Below are positions 49,619-60,920 of a stretch of 64,000 nt of DNA, in pieces. A program made the position numbers and the translations under genes. Below the pieces are notes generated by a model. That model worked only from the letters and a program-made list of their open reading frames with translations. It was not told the origin of the DNA and made no database searches. The stretch is taken from NCBI GenBank assembly GCA_903813345.2, contig CAIIXF020000009.1:35955759-36019758 (forward strand), written 5' to 3'. Numbering within the stretch: the first letter of the stretch is position 1; each line of letters starts with the position of its first letter. The stretch comes from Owenia fusiformis (lineage: Eukaryota; Annelida; Polychaeta; Sabellida; Oweniidae).

Positions 49619-51601
49619 CAGGGCGTTCAGTAAGTAAAGCTAATTTTGCTCTCAAACTTTTATTTCTTGTCTATCATCGTTCAAATTTTCAGTGGAGAAG
49701 CATCAGACACTTTTCTAACTATCCTGAAAAAATGATCAAGACATAATGAATAACAGCAAAATGGTGGTTGTCATAGTAAGGCGAATACGGGTTCTGCGGA
49801 GCAATTTTATAAGTTCACAGTATAGTAGATTTTGTTAACGTTAGTTTCTGTCCTGTCTATATTTCAACCATAGTTCTGTGGCTACTCCACATTTCTACTT
49901 TCAAGTAAGCATTCTATTTCATGTTCAAAGTAGTTCCCTTAGCTTTCACACACAGCTGATGTCGTTCTATCCACTTCTGATATATCCTGTGGAAGCCATC
50001 TGGAAAGTTCTTTGTCAGCGAACGTTGATACACGTCGCACCAAACTGGGGACAATTAGCGTAACATTATGGCGTCAAAAAACCAAAACAAAACAATGAGC
50101 AGTATAGGGCGCAAACAGCCTTACAACGTCAAAAACGACAAGCGTCACATTTTTTACAAGTTTACTCAACCTAAAAATAAAATACTTTATCGTTATCTAA
50201 TCTTTACAAAATTCACAGGGTAGCAAGATCTCGAGGACAATATTTCTAAAATGTTTTTGAATTTTGAAAAACGGTCAAGAAATCCATTTGGGGCGTTAGT
50301 AAATATTGATATGTATGGAATTTGTGGTACAAAATCGATGCGTCACATTTTTTTCAAGTCTCGAAAACCAGCTCTTATTTTAATATTATTTGCAAAATAG
50401 ACAAACTGGTTATTGTTTTGTAAATTTCGCCATGACAATATTGTGCAGTTAATTTTTCTTTCAAATCAGACCTAAATTAGAAGGTTAAATGAAGGTAAAC
50501 TTATTGCTCGTCCCATTCGCCTTCAAAACCTTACACAATTTTTCGATTTTTAAAAGCGTTCGTTTTAAGATAATTTGAACTGTAGCCGTCAAGCAATTGT
50601 GACGTCATAAATGCACATGTTCGCTTGAATAAAATGTGAAATTTTAGTGCGATTTTGATCATTATTTCAAAAGTTATCCCAATTTCAACGAGCCCCGTAA
50701 GCGCAAAGTGTTACGTCTTACAGCGTATTCGACGATGTCGGGGTATATTTAACTTTAATAAAAATATGTAGGATCCCATCAAAATTTTGAAGGAAAAATA
50801 ATTTCACTGAAATGCAAATAAAAAATACTTCAAAAAGGTATATAAAACACATAGTTAGCTTTTAAATGAGGCAGAGCTTAACGCTCAATGCTGAAATCAG
50901 CCCGCATTTCCCGAATTGTCCCCAGGTCCTTGCACGTCATATGAACGGCATTCTGAAGCTCATGGATATTTGCGTGGATCTTATCATCACTTGTTGTTCT
51001 TCTCCCCTTTTGGAATTTCTGATACCATTTGTGGATTGTGTACTTAGGCACACTGTCCCCATATGCTTTTTGGATATCCCTAATGGTATCCTGCTTGGAT
51101 TTCCCTAGCAATACATTGTATTTGATGCTACTTCTCAATTGTTGTTTCATTTCATTGTTCATTTTGCTTCCATTGGCAATCCTGGCAGCCATGATTTTGA
51201 TGATGTCATGGAGCAGTGTCTGATGGATCACTCTAGATCATTCCATCTGTTGTACCATCTGTCTGTGATGTCATAGACTACTCTTGCCATGGTATCATAT
51301 TTGTGTATGTTGTTGTTATGTTTGTTGTGACTTTCGGCATAGCAAACAAAGACATATGCAGCATTAATCTTAATCAATTTCATTGCATTATAACATTTTT
51401 ATTAAAGTAAGAAATTGCTCCGCAGAACCCGTATTCGCGTTACTATGACAACCATTGTTTTGCTATTATTCATCATATCTTATTTAATTTTTCACGGTAG
51501 TTAGAAAAATGTCAAATGCTTCTTCACTGAAAATTTGAACGATAAATGCCAAAAAAATAAAAGTTTGAGAGCAAAATTAGCTTTACTTACTGAACGCCCT
51601 G
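49619..51601 (-). mobile_element. Mariner-like transposon with about 190-bp terminal inverted repeats
   Basis: 1983 bp flanked by TA (49617-49618 and 51602-51603). Left end CAGGGCGTTCAGTAAGTAAA and the right end's complement match for about 190 bp with scattered substitutions, down to GAATACGGGTTCTGCGGAGC. TA duplication and CAGGG ends fit the IS630-Tc1-mariner superfamily. It encodes only the N-terminal part of a transposase on the - strand (50878-51231), so it cannot move on its own. It may sit in the 5' intron of the ASB gene. Confidence 0.88.
50878..51231 (-). CDS. N-terminal mariner transposase fragment (HTH only)
   Basis: 117 codons. LLGKSKQDTIRDIQKAYGD followed by YTIHKWYQKFQKGRRTTSDD has the pattern of the paired helix-turn-helix DNA-binding region of mariner transposases. 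It terminates soon after, where intact enzymes (about 340 residues) continue into the DDE/D catalytic domain; no catalytic motif is visible in the rest of the element. Interpretation: a truncated relic or a DNA-binding-only product. Transposase family moderately sure; function unknown. Confidence 0.7.
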   Translation of the reverse strand: MIHQTLLHDIIKIMAARIANGSKMNNEMKQQLRSSIKYNVLLGKSKQDTIRDIQKAYGDSVPKYTIHKWYQKFQKGRRTTSDDKIHANIHELQNAVHMTCKDLGTIREMRADFSIER

Positions 51602-52101
51602 TACTTCATATATACTTCAACTGGACTTTGATCGTGAAAACTAAGACTTTGCTAAAGCAAGTTACTGTCACTTACCTCTCCCAGAAGTAAGTAAAGACGC
51701 ATTTCTGATTGTTGAGTCTATTTTACCATTATTTTAAAGTCATCAGGGCATGTGCATCTATAAGTAGACCAGTATATGATTGACTAGGGGGTTATAGTCG
51801 AGGGCCATGAGACTGTTTGACGTTATTGAACTAACTAATGACCAATTTTCCTGATTAGGAATTTATCTAGATTAATTTTATCTTTTAGGATTATTGATTC
51901 GGATAAATAGACTTTGATTACGTCTCCAAAGCTGTTGATTACACCTCCTGATCTTTCATTTTTAAAGTGTTCTACCGATTCCTGTTCTTCATTTTTAAAT
52001 AATGTTAAATAAAAAAATGAGAGTCTAATTTGTCTAGTTTTATAAGTGTGGGGTAATTTGAAACTAATATTTATTAATTATCACAATATTTCTGCTTTCA
52101 G

Positions 52102-53762
52102 GTTATTGATCAATCAACATGGGACTGGATCAAACACTTGTAAACCTGCTCAGGCTACGGGCCCCTGTATTTGATATCTACAAAGTTTTCTACACTAATT
52201 ATGACCCAAACAGCGTACATAGGAACTGTAATACCAAATGCAGTCACACGTGTAGTGTTTATAGAACTAAGAGAGAAGAGCTAATGTACCATGCAGTCAA
52301 CACGAATCACCTAGAGCTTGTCAAGGATATACTTGAGCACCATAGCTATAAAGTGAATGAGGTGGAATCTGCAATGAGCTGGAACTCATTGTACCCACTC
52401 CATCTAGCTTGTTACTATGGTAACAAGGACATGATTGAGTTACTGTTGAAGAATGGAGCTGATGTGAATATTGAGGCTAGAATTGCCTGGCAAAATGTGG
52501 ATCATATAAAAACTGCATTTGGTTACATCTTCAGACATGATGACATTGAATTGATGTGTATGTTACTACCTCACTACAGAAATAAACCTGTACACTCTCG
52601 TCTGATATCTCCGATACATTATGCATGTAAGGAAGGTGCATTTAAGTGTTTAAAATATCTAACCGCTAACTTCCCGAATCAGGTGAATGAGAGAGATGTA
52701 TTAGGGAATACACCACTTATGTTCGCAGTATGGCGAAATAAACCCTATGTAGAAGTATTACTAAAGCATGGTGCTGGAGTTCACACTCGGCGTTCATCTG
52801 ATCACAAAACTTGTCTGCATATCTGCTTATCTGCGGAGAATCCTCACTTCCTTTCACCAGATGCATTTGAAATTGCAACATTGCTGTTAGATGCAAATGC
52901 AAGTGTCAATGCAGTGGATGCCTACAATTATACTCCTTTGACACTTCTTTGTGCACAGATACAAGAAGGTCTTGAACCCAGTGTGTTTCCGTACCCTCTC
53001 TCTACTCACCACATGATAATTAAGAATTGCATGGAGCTATTGATTGACAATGGAGCACATGTGAACTACTTTAATGATGGTCCGTTACCGCTCTCTGTCA
53101 TAATGGACACTATACAGGGATGTGTGATTGGATTGGTCCATGCTTTCAAACCACCACTTCAAACAGCCAATGAGGAGGTTCAGTTCGATATAACCAAAGA
53201 AGATCCTCAATGTTACCATAGCAACCTGAAATTCTCACTACAAATTATGGAGTATTTGCTCTCTAAGGGGGCGAACCCAAATGTTAAAAATACATGTCAA
53301 CCCCTGCTGACACAAGTCATCACAATGGTTAGAATCATACCCGAAGGGTTATTTGAAGAAATGTGGCGAAAATGTCACATATCTTTTAAACAGATGACCC
53401 TACTTTTACTCCACTACGGGGCCTACATGTTCGATCTCAAGGAGGCATTTAAAACAAGGCGTGATATTAGTGATATTATTGAACTGATGCTGAACAGCCT
53501 AGAACATGAAAGGTATAATGAAAGTCTACGAGCTGTATGTAATGATGAGTCCATCTTCAATGGGGATCCACGCACGCATAATTCCTCTTTGTTGAAGATA
53601 GTTGAGACAAAGTATACCAATCCTAGAAGTTTGAAGCAAATTGCTAGAGTCAATATTACACAGAATCTGAGGACTGTGAATCATAGCATTGAGTCTAGTG
53701 CAAATCAACTCCCCCTCCCTCAAATGATCATTGATTATGTGCTTCAGTTTGAGAATGTGTAG
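52102..53762 (+). CDS. Ankyrin repeat and SOCS box (ASB-family) protein
   Basis: The start codon at 52119 follows acceptor CTGCTTTCAG (ends 52101); the stop is TAG at 53760-53762, giving 547 residues with no introns in the coding part. Ankyrin motifs are clear: LYPLHLACYYGNKDMIELLL (about 93-112), then KNGADVN, LISPIHYACKEG, LGNTPLMFAVWRNKPYVEVL and ASVNAVDAYNYTPL. The last 45 residues form a SOCS box: SLKQIARVNI (BC box, Elongin B/C) and LPLPQMIIDYV (Cul5 box). ASB proteins are substrate receptors of Cullin-5 ubiquitin ligases. The BC-box cysteine is Ala here. The subfamily is not determined and the substrate unknown. Coding starts at 52119; upstream bases are UTR. Confidence 0.9.
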
Positions 53763-53889
53763 AATAATCTGAACATATTCTGTAAACAGCAGTTAAAAGA
53801 AATAAGATATATGCTAGATAAAACCACGACTTAAAAGTCAGACTGATATTTCATAATTGTGATGCACCAAAATAACTTATAATTATTAT

Positions 53890-54000
53890 GTCACCACCAA
53901 AAAGTGGTGACATATTGTTATGGTCTCCGTTTTTTGTGATGGCGGTTGGTGATTGACATCTGTAACAAATGGTGGTGACATTTTGCATGTAATGCCTTGT
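53890..54000 (+). repeat. Dispersed repeat, GTCACCAC...GTGACATA family (copy 3)
   Basis: Same blocks as the copies at 6134 and 16955 (hairpin, TTTTTTGTGATGGCGGTTGG, CTGTAACAAATGG, TTTTGCATG), lying just downstream of the ASB gene. Confidence 0.65.
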
Positions 54001-54696
54001 AGTTTACTTGTTTAAACCATATGGCAAAAATAATATTCTCAAATCACTCATACAAAATTAAAGGTATGGATATAAATTAGACCTAGAACAAGTGACACTT
54101 TGTAAAACTACTGTATTTATATTTAGTTTGACTTAAGCTTTGCAGTTTTGGCAATTGAGCTTTTTTTCAGTTCAAATCATTGACAATTTCTATTACTGTA
54201 CTTTAAAAATAACATTTGCCAAATTAAATCTTTGTAGGATTTAAATTGATAGTTTCAAAATGAGTATAGAAGTACTGTAAACAGTTTTTAAACCATCTAT
54301 TCAAGTGGTTTCTTAGGCATAATTGTTCAAAATGTTTTTCTATATGTATGTACGAGGGCTGTCCCAGTTGTAGTGTACTATCTGTTAAAACTCTAGGATA
54401 TGCATCTATTTGAAGGAAGGAGAAAGGATATAGTGTAAAATGTTTGGAGCAATCTGATTTTATTATAACATCTGGTTATTGTACTTTCAATAATTTCAAT
54501 TTTCAATCAGATTATGATAATAATAATAATACCAATAATATAATTCATGAAGAAACAGTGAGCATTAAAACTAAAAGCATACAGTGCTCTACTTATGGGA
54601 CACCCCTCCTATACACACAAAATGTAGAATGATCATGAAGAACTAAAAAGTAAAATGTGCATACTTGCAGATATATAGCCATCATTGTAAACAATT

Positions 54697-55098
54697 TACT
54701 GTAAATTGCTTTAATCTGACAGCCGTTTTAATTTGGCGGTTTGTTAACAACAGCCAGATTAAGTCTTCACCAATTTTTGGAAAATAAAATTCCTGGGGAT
54801 TTTCGTCCCGTGTCTTTTTCATGTGCTACCTTGGACGATAAAACTTTAGTGAAAATCTTGATTATATCATGGATATAATGTCGATTTTAAACCATTTCTG
54901 TAGATCTAATAAGAGCCCCGCAGGTTTTGATAAAACAATCTGAAAACAGAAAAGATAAAATTGCGTTATCGGTGGCGAGCAGTGAAGTAAGTAATACAAT
55001 TGATGATGGTCAATCCGCCAAATAAAATAGCAGCCAAAAAATTTTAATTTGCCAAATCCGCCAAATTAGATAGTTCCAAATTTAAGCAATTTACAGTA
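54697..55098. mobile_element. 402-bp MITE, TACTGTAAATTGCTT ends
   Basis: Left end TACTGTAAATTGCTTTAA is complementary to right end TTTAAGCAATTTACAGTA. Secondary pairing of AATTTGGCGG with CCGCCAAAT lies inside. TA ends are consistent with a Tc1/mariner-type MITE. No coding capacity. Confidence 0.75.
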
Positions 55099-56265
55099 GA
55101 TATGTATTATACAATTATTGATATACTTTTATCGCCACTTTAGTAGGATATTTTGCAAATAGCAATGCGAGCAACCAACCATCAAGTTGAGAAAAGCCAG
55201 AAAAATAACTGAGGATTGAATAAATATTGGTTAAATGAGATTTCTTATCCCCTGGCCATGTTGTTATTTTTGACAACATGGTTTGAACTAAGCTATACAA
55301 GGTATACTTGGTTGTCCATTGGATGTTATACGTAAATCTGGTTTCTGAATTAATTGTATTAAAGTATAGAATGACAATCACTTATTTCTAAACATACACA
55401 TATTATAATCCGAAATCTATAAAACATGCGTGATGTCCCAGTTTTTTGTAGTGCATTTCCAGCATCAAATAGTGGACAGTGCATGATCATGATGGTTTTA
55501 CTCTTTTTCGTTTTCATCGAATAACCATTGCTTACTCAGTCTGCTTTTTTTGAAGAAACTATGACAACCACAAATGTATTCTGACATACATTTTATTTGT
55601 ATGAGCCTGCAGTTTTAATTATATTTTCCAGTAAGGTTTCAAAACTTAATAAAAGTGAGTATAGCTATACTTCTGTATTATATATTATGGGAAAAGTATT
55701 TTGTGTATTTATAGTGCCTGTAGTGATGCATGCAGTGTTTTAAGTACTGTCTACTCTATTTAAATTCATGTATATGGACTCCGATGATATTTTATTTATA
55801 TAATGTTTTTGATAAATATATCATATGCAGAACAAATATTGTCACTTTATGTTCACATAATTTTGAAAAATAACAAAAAATGATGGCCCATCTTTTTCTG
55901 TAACATCAAATGAAAATACATATAGGTCAGTGTTTTGGTCGATTTATTTCCACCATATTATACATTCTCATTCAATTTATGCCACTACATTTAGTGAACT
56001 ATTCCTAGTCTGGGTTCCTGGTCTTGTAAGAACAAGACTATTGTTGTAAAGTATTGTTGAATACATTTTTGTTATCTAAGACTTTTGAAAAGTTGAATGG
56101 GACTTGTGTGAAAAAAAGTGTCCTCATCAAATTTGAAGCAAGAGCCATTAAACTACTTAAAGATACACACTTATCAGAATAACAGAAAAATTTATTTAAT
56201 AACATTGATGTTTTAAAAACAGGATATTTTAGATCAAACTCAATGGAATCATCAGTCACTATGTA

Positions 56266-56768
56266 CAGGGTGTTTTATATGTATGCACCCCCCTCTAAAC
56301 TCATACATATAGCATTGCCACCTTATCATGTTATATATCACATGTTCCTTATGGAAAGTTACATGGGATTGCAAAGTCTCAGAATCAAGGAATGTCAGTG
56401 AAGATTGATACAATGCATCAATTAAAGTATGCAGGTACGGGTCATTTATAAGCACCCTATGAGCATTTTTGGACCCAGTCCAGTGATATGTTCTATAAGA
56501 TTATATAAGATATATGCTAGATAAAAACATGACTTAAAAGTCAGACTGATATTTCATAATTGTGATGCACCAAAATAAACTTATAATTATTATACTTCCC
56601 ACATAGTTTGATATATTGTATCTTTTTCAGGGACACCCTTTGATTCCGAAACTTTGCAATCTTATATGTAACTTTCCACAATAAACATATATAACATGAT
56701 AGGGTGGCAATGCTACATATGTATGAGTTTAGAGGGGGGGGGGGGGTGCATACATATGAAACACCATG
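56266..56768. mobile_element. 503-bp mariner-type MITE carrying a segment of local 3' flank
   Basis: Flanked by TA (56264-56265 and 56769-56770). The arms match for about 135 bp: CAGGGTGTTTTATATGTATG, CTCTAAACTCATACATAT, GCATTGCCACC, GGAAAGTTACAT, AGATTGCAAAGT. Its middle (56505-56593) is about 95% identical to 53802-53889 beyond the ASB gene. Non-coding. Confidence 0.78.
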
Positions 56769-57049
56769 TACATTTCAGCAGCAATCTCCCATCAGTACAA
56801 GGTGACATCAGTGATCTCCCATATGACCTCTAATTAGATAAAAAAAACATATCTTGGTATTTCACATTATAAAGCGCCAACAGGCATTCATTTTCTGATT
56901 TTCAATATAGTGCAGTATCAGTCCTGCCTTATCTAAAGCTGGGAAGATCATTGTTTCAGTATAATCTAAGATTTTTTTCCTTATGTTAAGTGAGTGCAAA
57001 ATTCTCTATTCTGGCCAATATTGTAAAAGGCCTATGATTTCATGGTTTT

Positions 57050-58430
57050 TATCGTACCTAACAAAAGGTACAATATTGTAGTCAGCTTGACGGGCGGGCG
57101 GGCAGGCAGCGGGCGGCGTCTCACTTTTCAGCTTGTCTACGGGTTTCCAGCCAAACCATTTGAGGGATTCATCTGAAATTTTCAGGGATGTTTCTACATA
57201 TCAACGTCAAGAACTGATTAGTTTTTGGGCATTCTGGTTAAATTTTAAGGTGGCCATTTTGGATTTTCCGTCCTAAAGTCTTTACTTTCAAGACTTGTCT
57301 ACAGGTTTCCAGCCAAACCTTTTGAGGGATTCATCTGAAATTTTCAGGGATGTTTCTACATATCAACGTCAAGAACTGATTAGTTTTTGGGCATTCTGGG
57401 TAAATTTTAAGGTGGCCATTTTGGATTTTCCGTCCTAAAGTCTTTACTTTCAAGACTTGTCTACAGGTTTCCAGCCAAACCTTTTGAGGGATTCATCTGA
57501 AATTTTCAGGGATGTTTCTACATATCAACGTCAAGAACTGATTAGTTTTTGGGCATTCTGGTTAAATTTTAAGGTGGCCATTTTGGATTTTCTGTCCTAA
57601 AATCTTCACTTTCAAGACTTGTCTACAGATTTTCAGCCAAACCATTTGAGGGATTCATCTGAAATTTTCAGGGATGTTTCTACATATCAACGTCAAGAAC
57701 TGATTGGTTTTTGGGCATTCTGGGTAAATTTTAAGGTGGCCATTTTGGATTTTCCGTCCTAAAATCTTCACTTTCAAGACTTGTCTACAGGTTTCCAGCC
57801 AAACCATTTGAGGGATTCATCTGAAATTTTCAGGGAAGTTTCTACATATCAACGTCAAGAACTGATTAGTTTTTGGGCATTCTGGGTAAATTTTAAGGTG
57901 GCCATTTTGGATTTTCCGTCCTAAAATCTTTACTTTCAAGACTTGTCTACAGGTTTCCAGCCAAACCTTTTGAGGGATTCATCTGAAATTTTCAGGGATG
58001 TTTTTACATATCAACGTCAAGAACTGATTAGTTTTTGGGGATTCTGGTTAAATTTTAAGGTGGCCATTTTGGATTTTCTGTCCTAAAATCTTCACTTTCA
58101 AGACTTGTCTACAGATTTTCAGCCAAACCATTTGAGGGATTCACCTAAAATTTTCAGGGATGTTTCTACATATCAACGTCAAGAACTGATTGGTTTTTGG
58201 GCATTCTGGGTAAATTTTAAGGTGGCCATTTTGGATTTTCCGTCCTAAAATCTTCACTTTCAAGACTTGTCTACAGGTTTCCAGCCAAACGGTTCAAATT
58301 TTTACATATGTTACACAGTGATAAGTTGTAGAGCTGATTAACTTTTCTGCGGCCATCTTGCTTTCTTGGTCAACAAGACCACAATGCTGTGTTTTAGGTA
58401 CGATATTGTTCACGTCTGTGCCTTGTTCTA
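57050..58430. mobile_element. Element with seven exact-length 162-bp tandem units
   Basis: CTTGTCTAC recurs at 57132, 57294, 57456, 57618, 57780, 57942, 58104 and 58266, always 162 bases apart. Units share CCAGCCAAACC, GAGGGATTCATCTGAAATTT, TACATATCAACGTCAAGAAC and AAGGTGGCCATTTTGGATTT. Left and right flanks carry complementary TATCGTACCTAA / TTTTAGGTACGATA. After the left arm is a GGGCGGGCGGGCAGGCAGC stretch. An array between two unique arms is seen in Helitron-like non-autonomous elements of bivalves and insects; family assignment here is inference. Confidence 0.75.
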
Positions 58431-58499
58431 ATTTCAAGTGAATGCAAATGGATTATTTGGTAGGTACAAGATTATTTTTAAAATATAACACCCACTTGC

Positions 58500-58505
58500 T
58501 TTATT
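58500..58505 (-). terminator. DNAAF6: Candidate poly(A) signal of DNAAF6
   Basis: TTTATT on the + strand reads AATAAA on the - strand, 134 bases past the DNAAF6 stop codon. Spacing is plausible but unproven. Confidence 0.4.
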
Positions 58506-58639
58506 ATTATGGAGATCACTACATTTGTTTTGTACATGTATACAGTATATGTTACAGTTACATTGAAATCTTTATGGAATGTGTTTTTAGAAATGGATGG
58601 AATTAGAATAATTATAATATGTGGACAATTGCTATTCAT

Positions 58640-59215
58640 TCAAAAGTTGATAAAATCATAATCTCTGTTCATTTTTAGAGTAACTTCTAATTCACATTTA
58701 TCACTGTTCCATTTTGCTTTTCCACTTTTTTCATCTACTGGATGGGGCAGGTGTAATCCAAGTTTGAACTTTGATGTCCTACAATCCAGAAATTTAGTCT
58801 GAACATCCAGTTGCATCTCCGATGCTTTAGTTCCAGGGAGTTTAATTTTAACAACCATATCCTCACAGCTTGACGTAGCAGGATTCTTATTTCCCATTCC
58901 AAGAAACATATCCTCTGATGTGACAGCCTGTTTATACACAATATCATACTCTGGTTGAGGACGTGGGTCGTGTACATCGTCAAATTCTTGTCCTGCATTT
59001 ACTTCATCTTCATCCCAAATATCTTTACTGTTTCCTTTGTTCGCTGGATTAGGTCCATTCGAGGGTTTTACTGTGGTGGATTGCTTTTTAGCTGGACCAA
59101 TACTCCCAGGACCCATCTTTGTTACAGCACTGCTTGGTTGATCATCATCAGATTCAGAGTCCTGTTCCTCAGTTTGAAGCATTTCTGAGAGTGCGTTTAA
59201 TGCTTGCAAATCCAT
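58640..59215 (-). CDS. DNAAF6: Dynein axonemal assembly factor 6 (PIH1D3)
   Basis: 191 residues, complete in one exon (human about 214). Start MDLQALNALSEML matches the LEALSKLL start of human PIH1D3. Then an acidic Ser/Asp tract, GPGSIGP, DIWDEDEV, a PEYDIVYKQ-VTSEDMFLGM motif, and a C-terminal CS/p23-like domain (about 115-190: MVVKIKLPGTKASEMQLDV, LLxHLPHPV-like, CELEVTLKMNRDYDF). The family is a cytoplasmic co-chaperone partner (HSP90 and other DNAAFs) for pre-assembly of ciliary dynein arms. The start is chosen because an acceptor (TTCTACAG) lies 12 bases upstream at 59228, so earlier in-frame codons are intron. Upstream UTR exons not located. Confidence 0.95.
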   Translation of the reverse strand: MDLQALNALSEMLQTEEQDSESDDDQPSSAVTKMGPGSIGPAKKQSTTVKPSNGPNPANKGNSKDIWDEDEVNAGQEFDDVHDPRPQPEYDIVYKQAVTSEDMFLGMGNKNPATSSCEDMVVKIKLPGTKASEMQLDVQTKFLDCRTSKFKLGLHLPHPVDEKSGKAKWNSDKCELEVTLKMNRDYDFINF

Positions 59216-59533
59216 GATTTCCTTTACCTGTAGAACTAACTTCAACTGACTGATGTTCCTGAAAAAATAAAATGGTTGAAATGTAATTTTAAATATTTCT
59301 CCATTCCTTAGTAGCAATTAATAGAACAAATCTTGAGTTCTCAGTTTTCTTATACAGTTACTTTTTCTTTTTACAATATTTTTAACAACAATTTTTGCGT
59401 GTTATTTAAATTATTTCAATCATCAAAATTCCTCCATCTAATGGTACATCCGGGCTCTGTAGTGCCAGATATGCATTGGCTAGAGGTGCAATGAAAACAA
59501 AAGTTTCCTCATTCTGTCCATAAACCTAAGGAG

Positions 59534-59822
59534 GGTTGGCTCTCAGGGTTTCAACTCAATATTGTATGTATAATTTATATTATTTAATTTGTATGTTTAT
59601 TTTATTTAATATTGTTAATCTTGAAGCAATTTGTGAGTTCAAGGAAGATTGGCTCCTGGAGTTCCAACTCGATATTCAACTTTGACTGATAACAACATGA
59701 AAATGCATAATAAGACCAAAACTCATGATTCAAATACAGATGAGAGAAAAATGGTGGCTGTTCCATTATGAACATGACACTCAATATTGAGTTGGAACCC
59801 CAGGAGCCAATCCTCGATAAAT
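59534..59822. repeat. Three related GGCTC-C-GG...AACTCAATATTG repeats
   Basis: 59534-59565 and 59641-59680 are in direct orientation. 59780-59815 is inverted relative to them (AATATTGAGTTGGAACCCCA and GGAGCCAATC), so 59641-59815 can fold back. Function unknown. Confidence 0.6.
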
Positions 59823-60171
59823 ATTCCTCAGATTTCAATGTTTCCCAGTTGAATCGATTAGAGCCATTTAATTGTGGAATTACACCGACTAATAGAGTAA
59901 AGACACAGTCAACAGAGTCGAGAGTGACAGTTCAGTTCTCTTTTGACCATAGGCCAAGGGAAAAGTAATAGTACTGTCTCTTCTCAGCTTACGTAGAAGA
60001 GACTGTCTCTTCTATATTCAGCTTACCATTACTTTTCCCTTGGCATCCTATCCACAGTCGTAGAAAATGTTCTGGCGAAAGGAGATTGGGATTCCAAATT
60101 CATCAAGGTTATTGATATCTATCTCGTTCGAAGAACGTATTAGACGTCCGTGATCCTATCCTGCTTTTGAC

Positions 60172-60566
60172 TAGAGTCCATTTCACTGCTTCATTTCGTC
60201 AGTAGAACGGCGAATATAAGAAATTGGGAGACCATTGTGCAATAATATATGGAAAAGTATATTCATAATGTACATGAATGACATTTGTATATCTTGGATT
60301 GCTTCTAGTTTGGCTTATAAAGTGTGTGCCCTCTTATATTTGGATGTTTCTCTGCCATGTTATTTTCAATAAGATTAACATGGCTGAAATTCTTCAAATT
60401 ACAAGACGGCACAGGCTTATTGCACAAAAAACTAAAAAATCTGAAATATACAAATGTCATTCATGTACATTATGAATATACTTTTCCATATATTATTGCA
60501 CAATGGTCTCCCAATTTCTTATTTTTGCCGTTCTACTGACGAAATGAAGCAGTGAAATGGACTCTA
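60172..60566. mobile_element. 395-bp fold-back element with 121-bp arms
   Basis: Left arm 60172-60292 (TAGAGTCCATTTCACTGCTT, CAGTAGAACGGCGAATA, GGAAAAGTATATTCATAATG) is the near-perfect complement of 60446-60566. A 153 bp unique loop lies between. TA at each outer edge fits a Tc1/mariner-type insertion. Arms are so similar that insertion or arm conversion is recent. Confidence 0.85.
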
Positions 60567-60807
60567 CAGTGGGGGGCATAAAGAATTACAAAACCTATGG
60601 AAATTACATGTTGTCGCATATGTAATAAATTCTTACCTCAGTGTATTCAGTGCTCTATTTTCTCCGTCATAGTAAGTCCAGATATAGTGGAATTTGTGTC
60701 CATAATGACAAATAAGAACTTAAAAATTTGATGTGGAATTCACATGTTAATGCCGACTCTTCAAATGTTGAGGTGATTTTGGAGCCAGATTACGCCGCAA
60801 TGTGGGT

Positions 60808-60920
60808 TGGCTCCCAGAATGCAACATGACACGTGTCAGCTTTCAAAATGCCATTCCGCCGTTTTGAAATACGTCACGAATAAATAAGGTTACTTGATGT
60901 TGCATTCTGGGAGTCAATCC
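60808..60920. promoter_or_regulatory. Inverted CCCAGAATGCA motifs, possible ZNF143-type promoter
   Basis: GGCTCCCAGAATGCAACATG (from 60809) and its near complement TTGCATTCTGGGAGTCAA (to 60918) face each other about 70 bases apart, with TACGTCACG between. CCCAGAATGCA resembles part of the ZNF143 binding motif, and CATGGCG follows at 60938. Could be a promoter for a rightward transcript and/or DNAAF6, or just another inverted repeat. Confidence 0.3.

Larger units (their letters stand above)
53763..56265. other. ASB 3' flank and intergenic repeats
   Basis: Contains an 88 bp block (53802-53889) repeated at 56505-56593, a GTCACCAC-family repeat (53890-54000), a mariner-end-like GAGGGCTGTCCCAGTTGTAG at 54354, and a 402 bp MITE (54697-55098). 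No convincing coding region. Confidence 0.6.
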
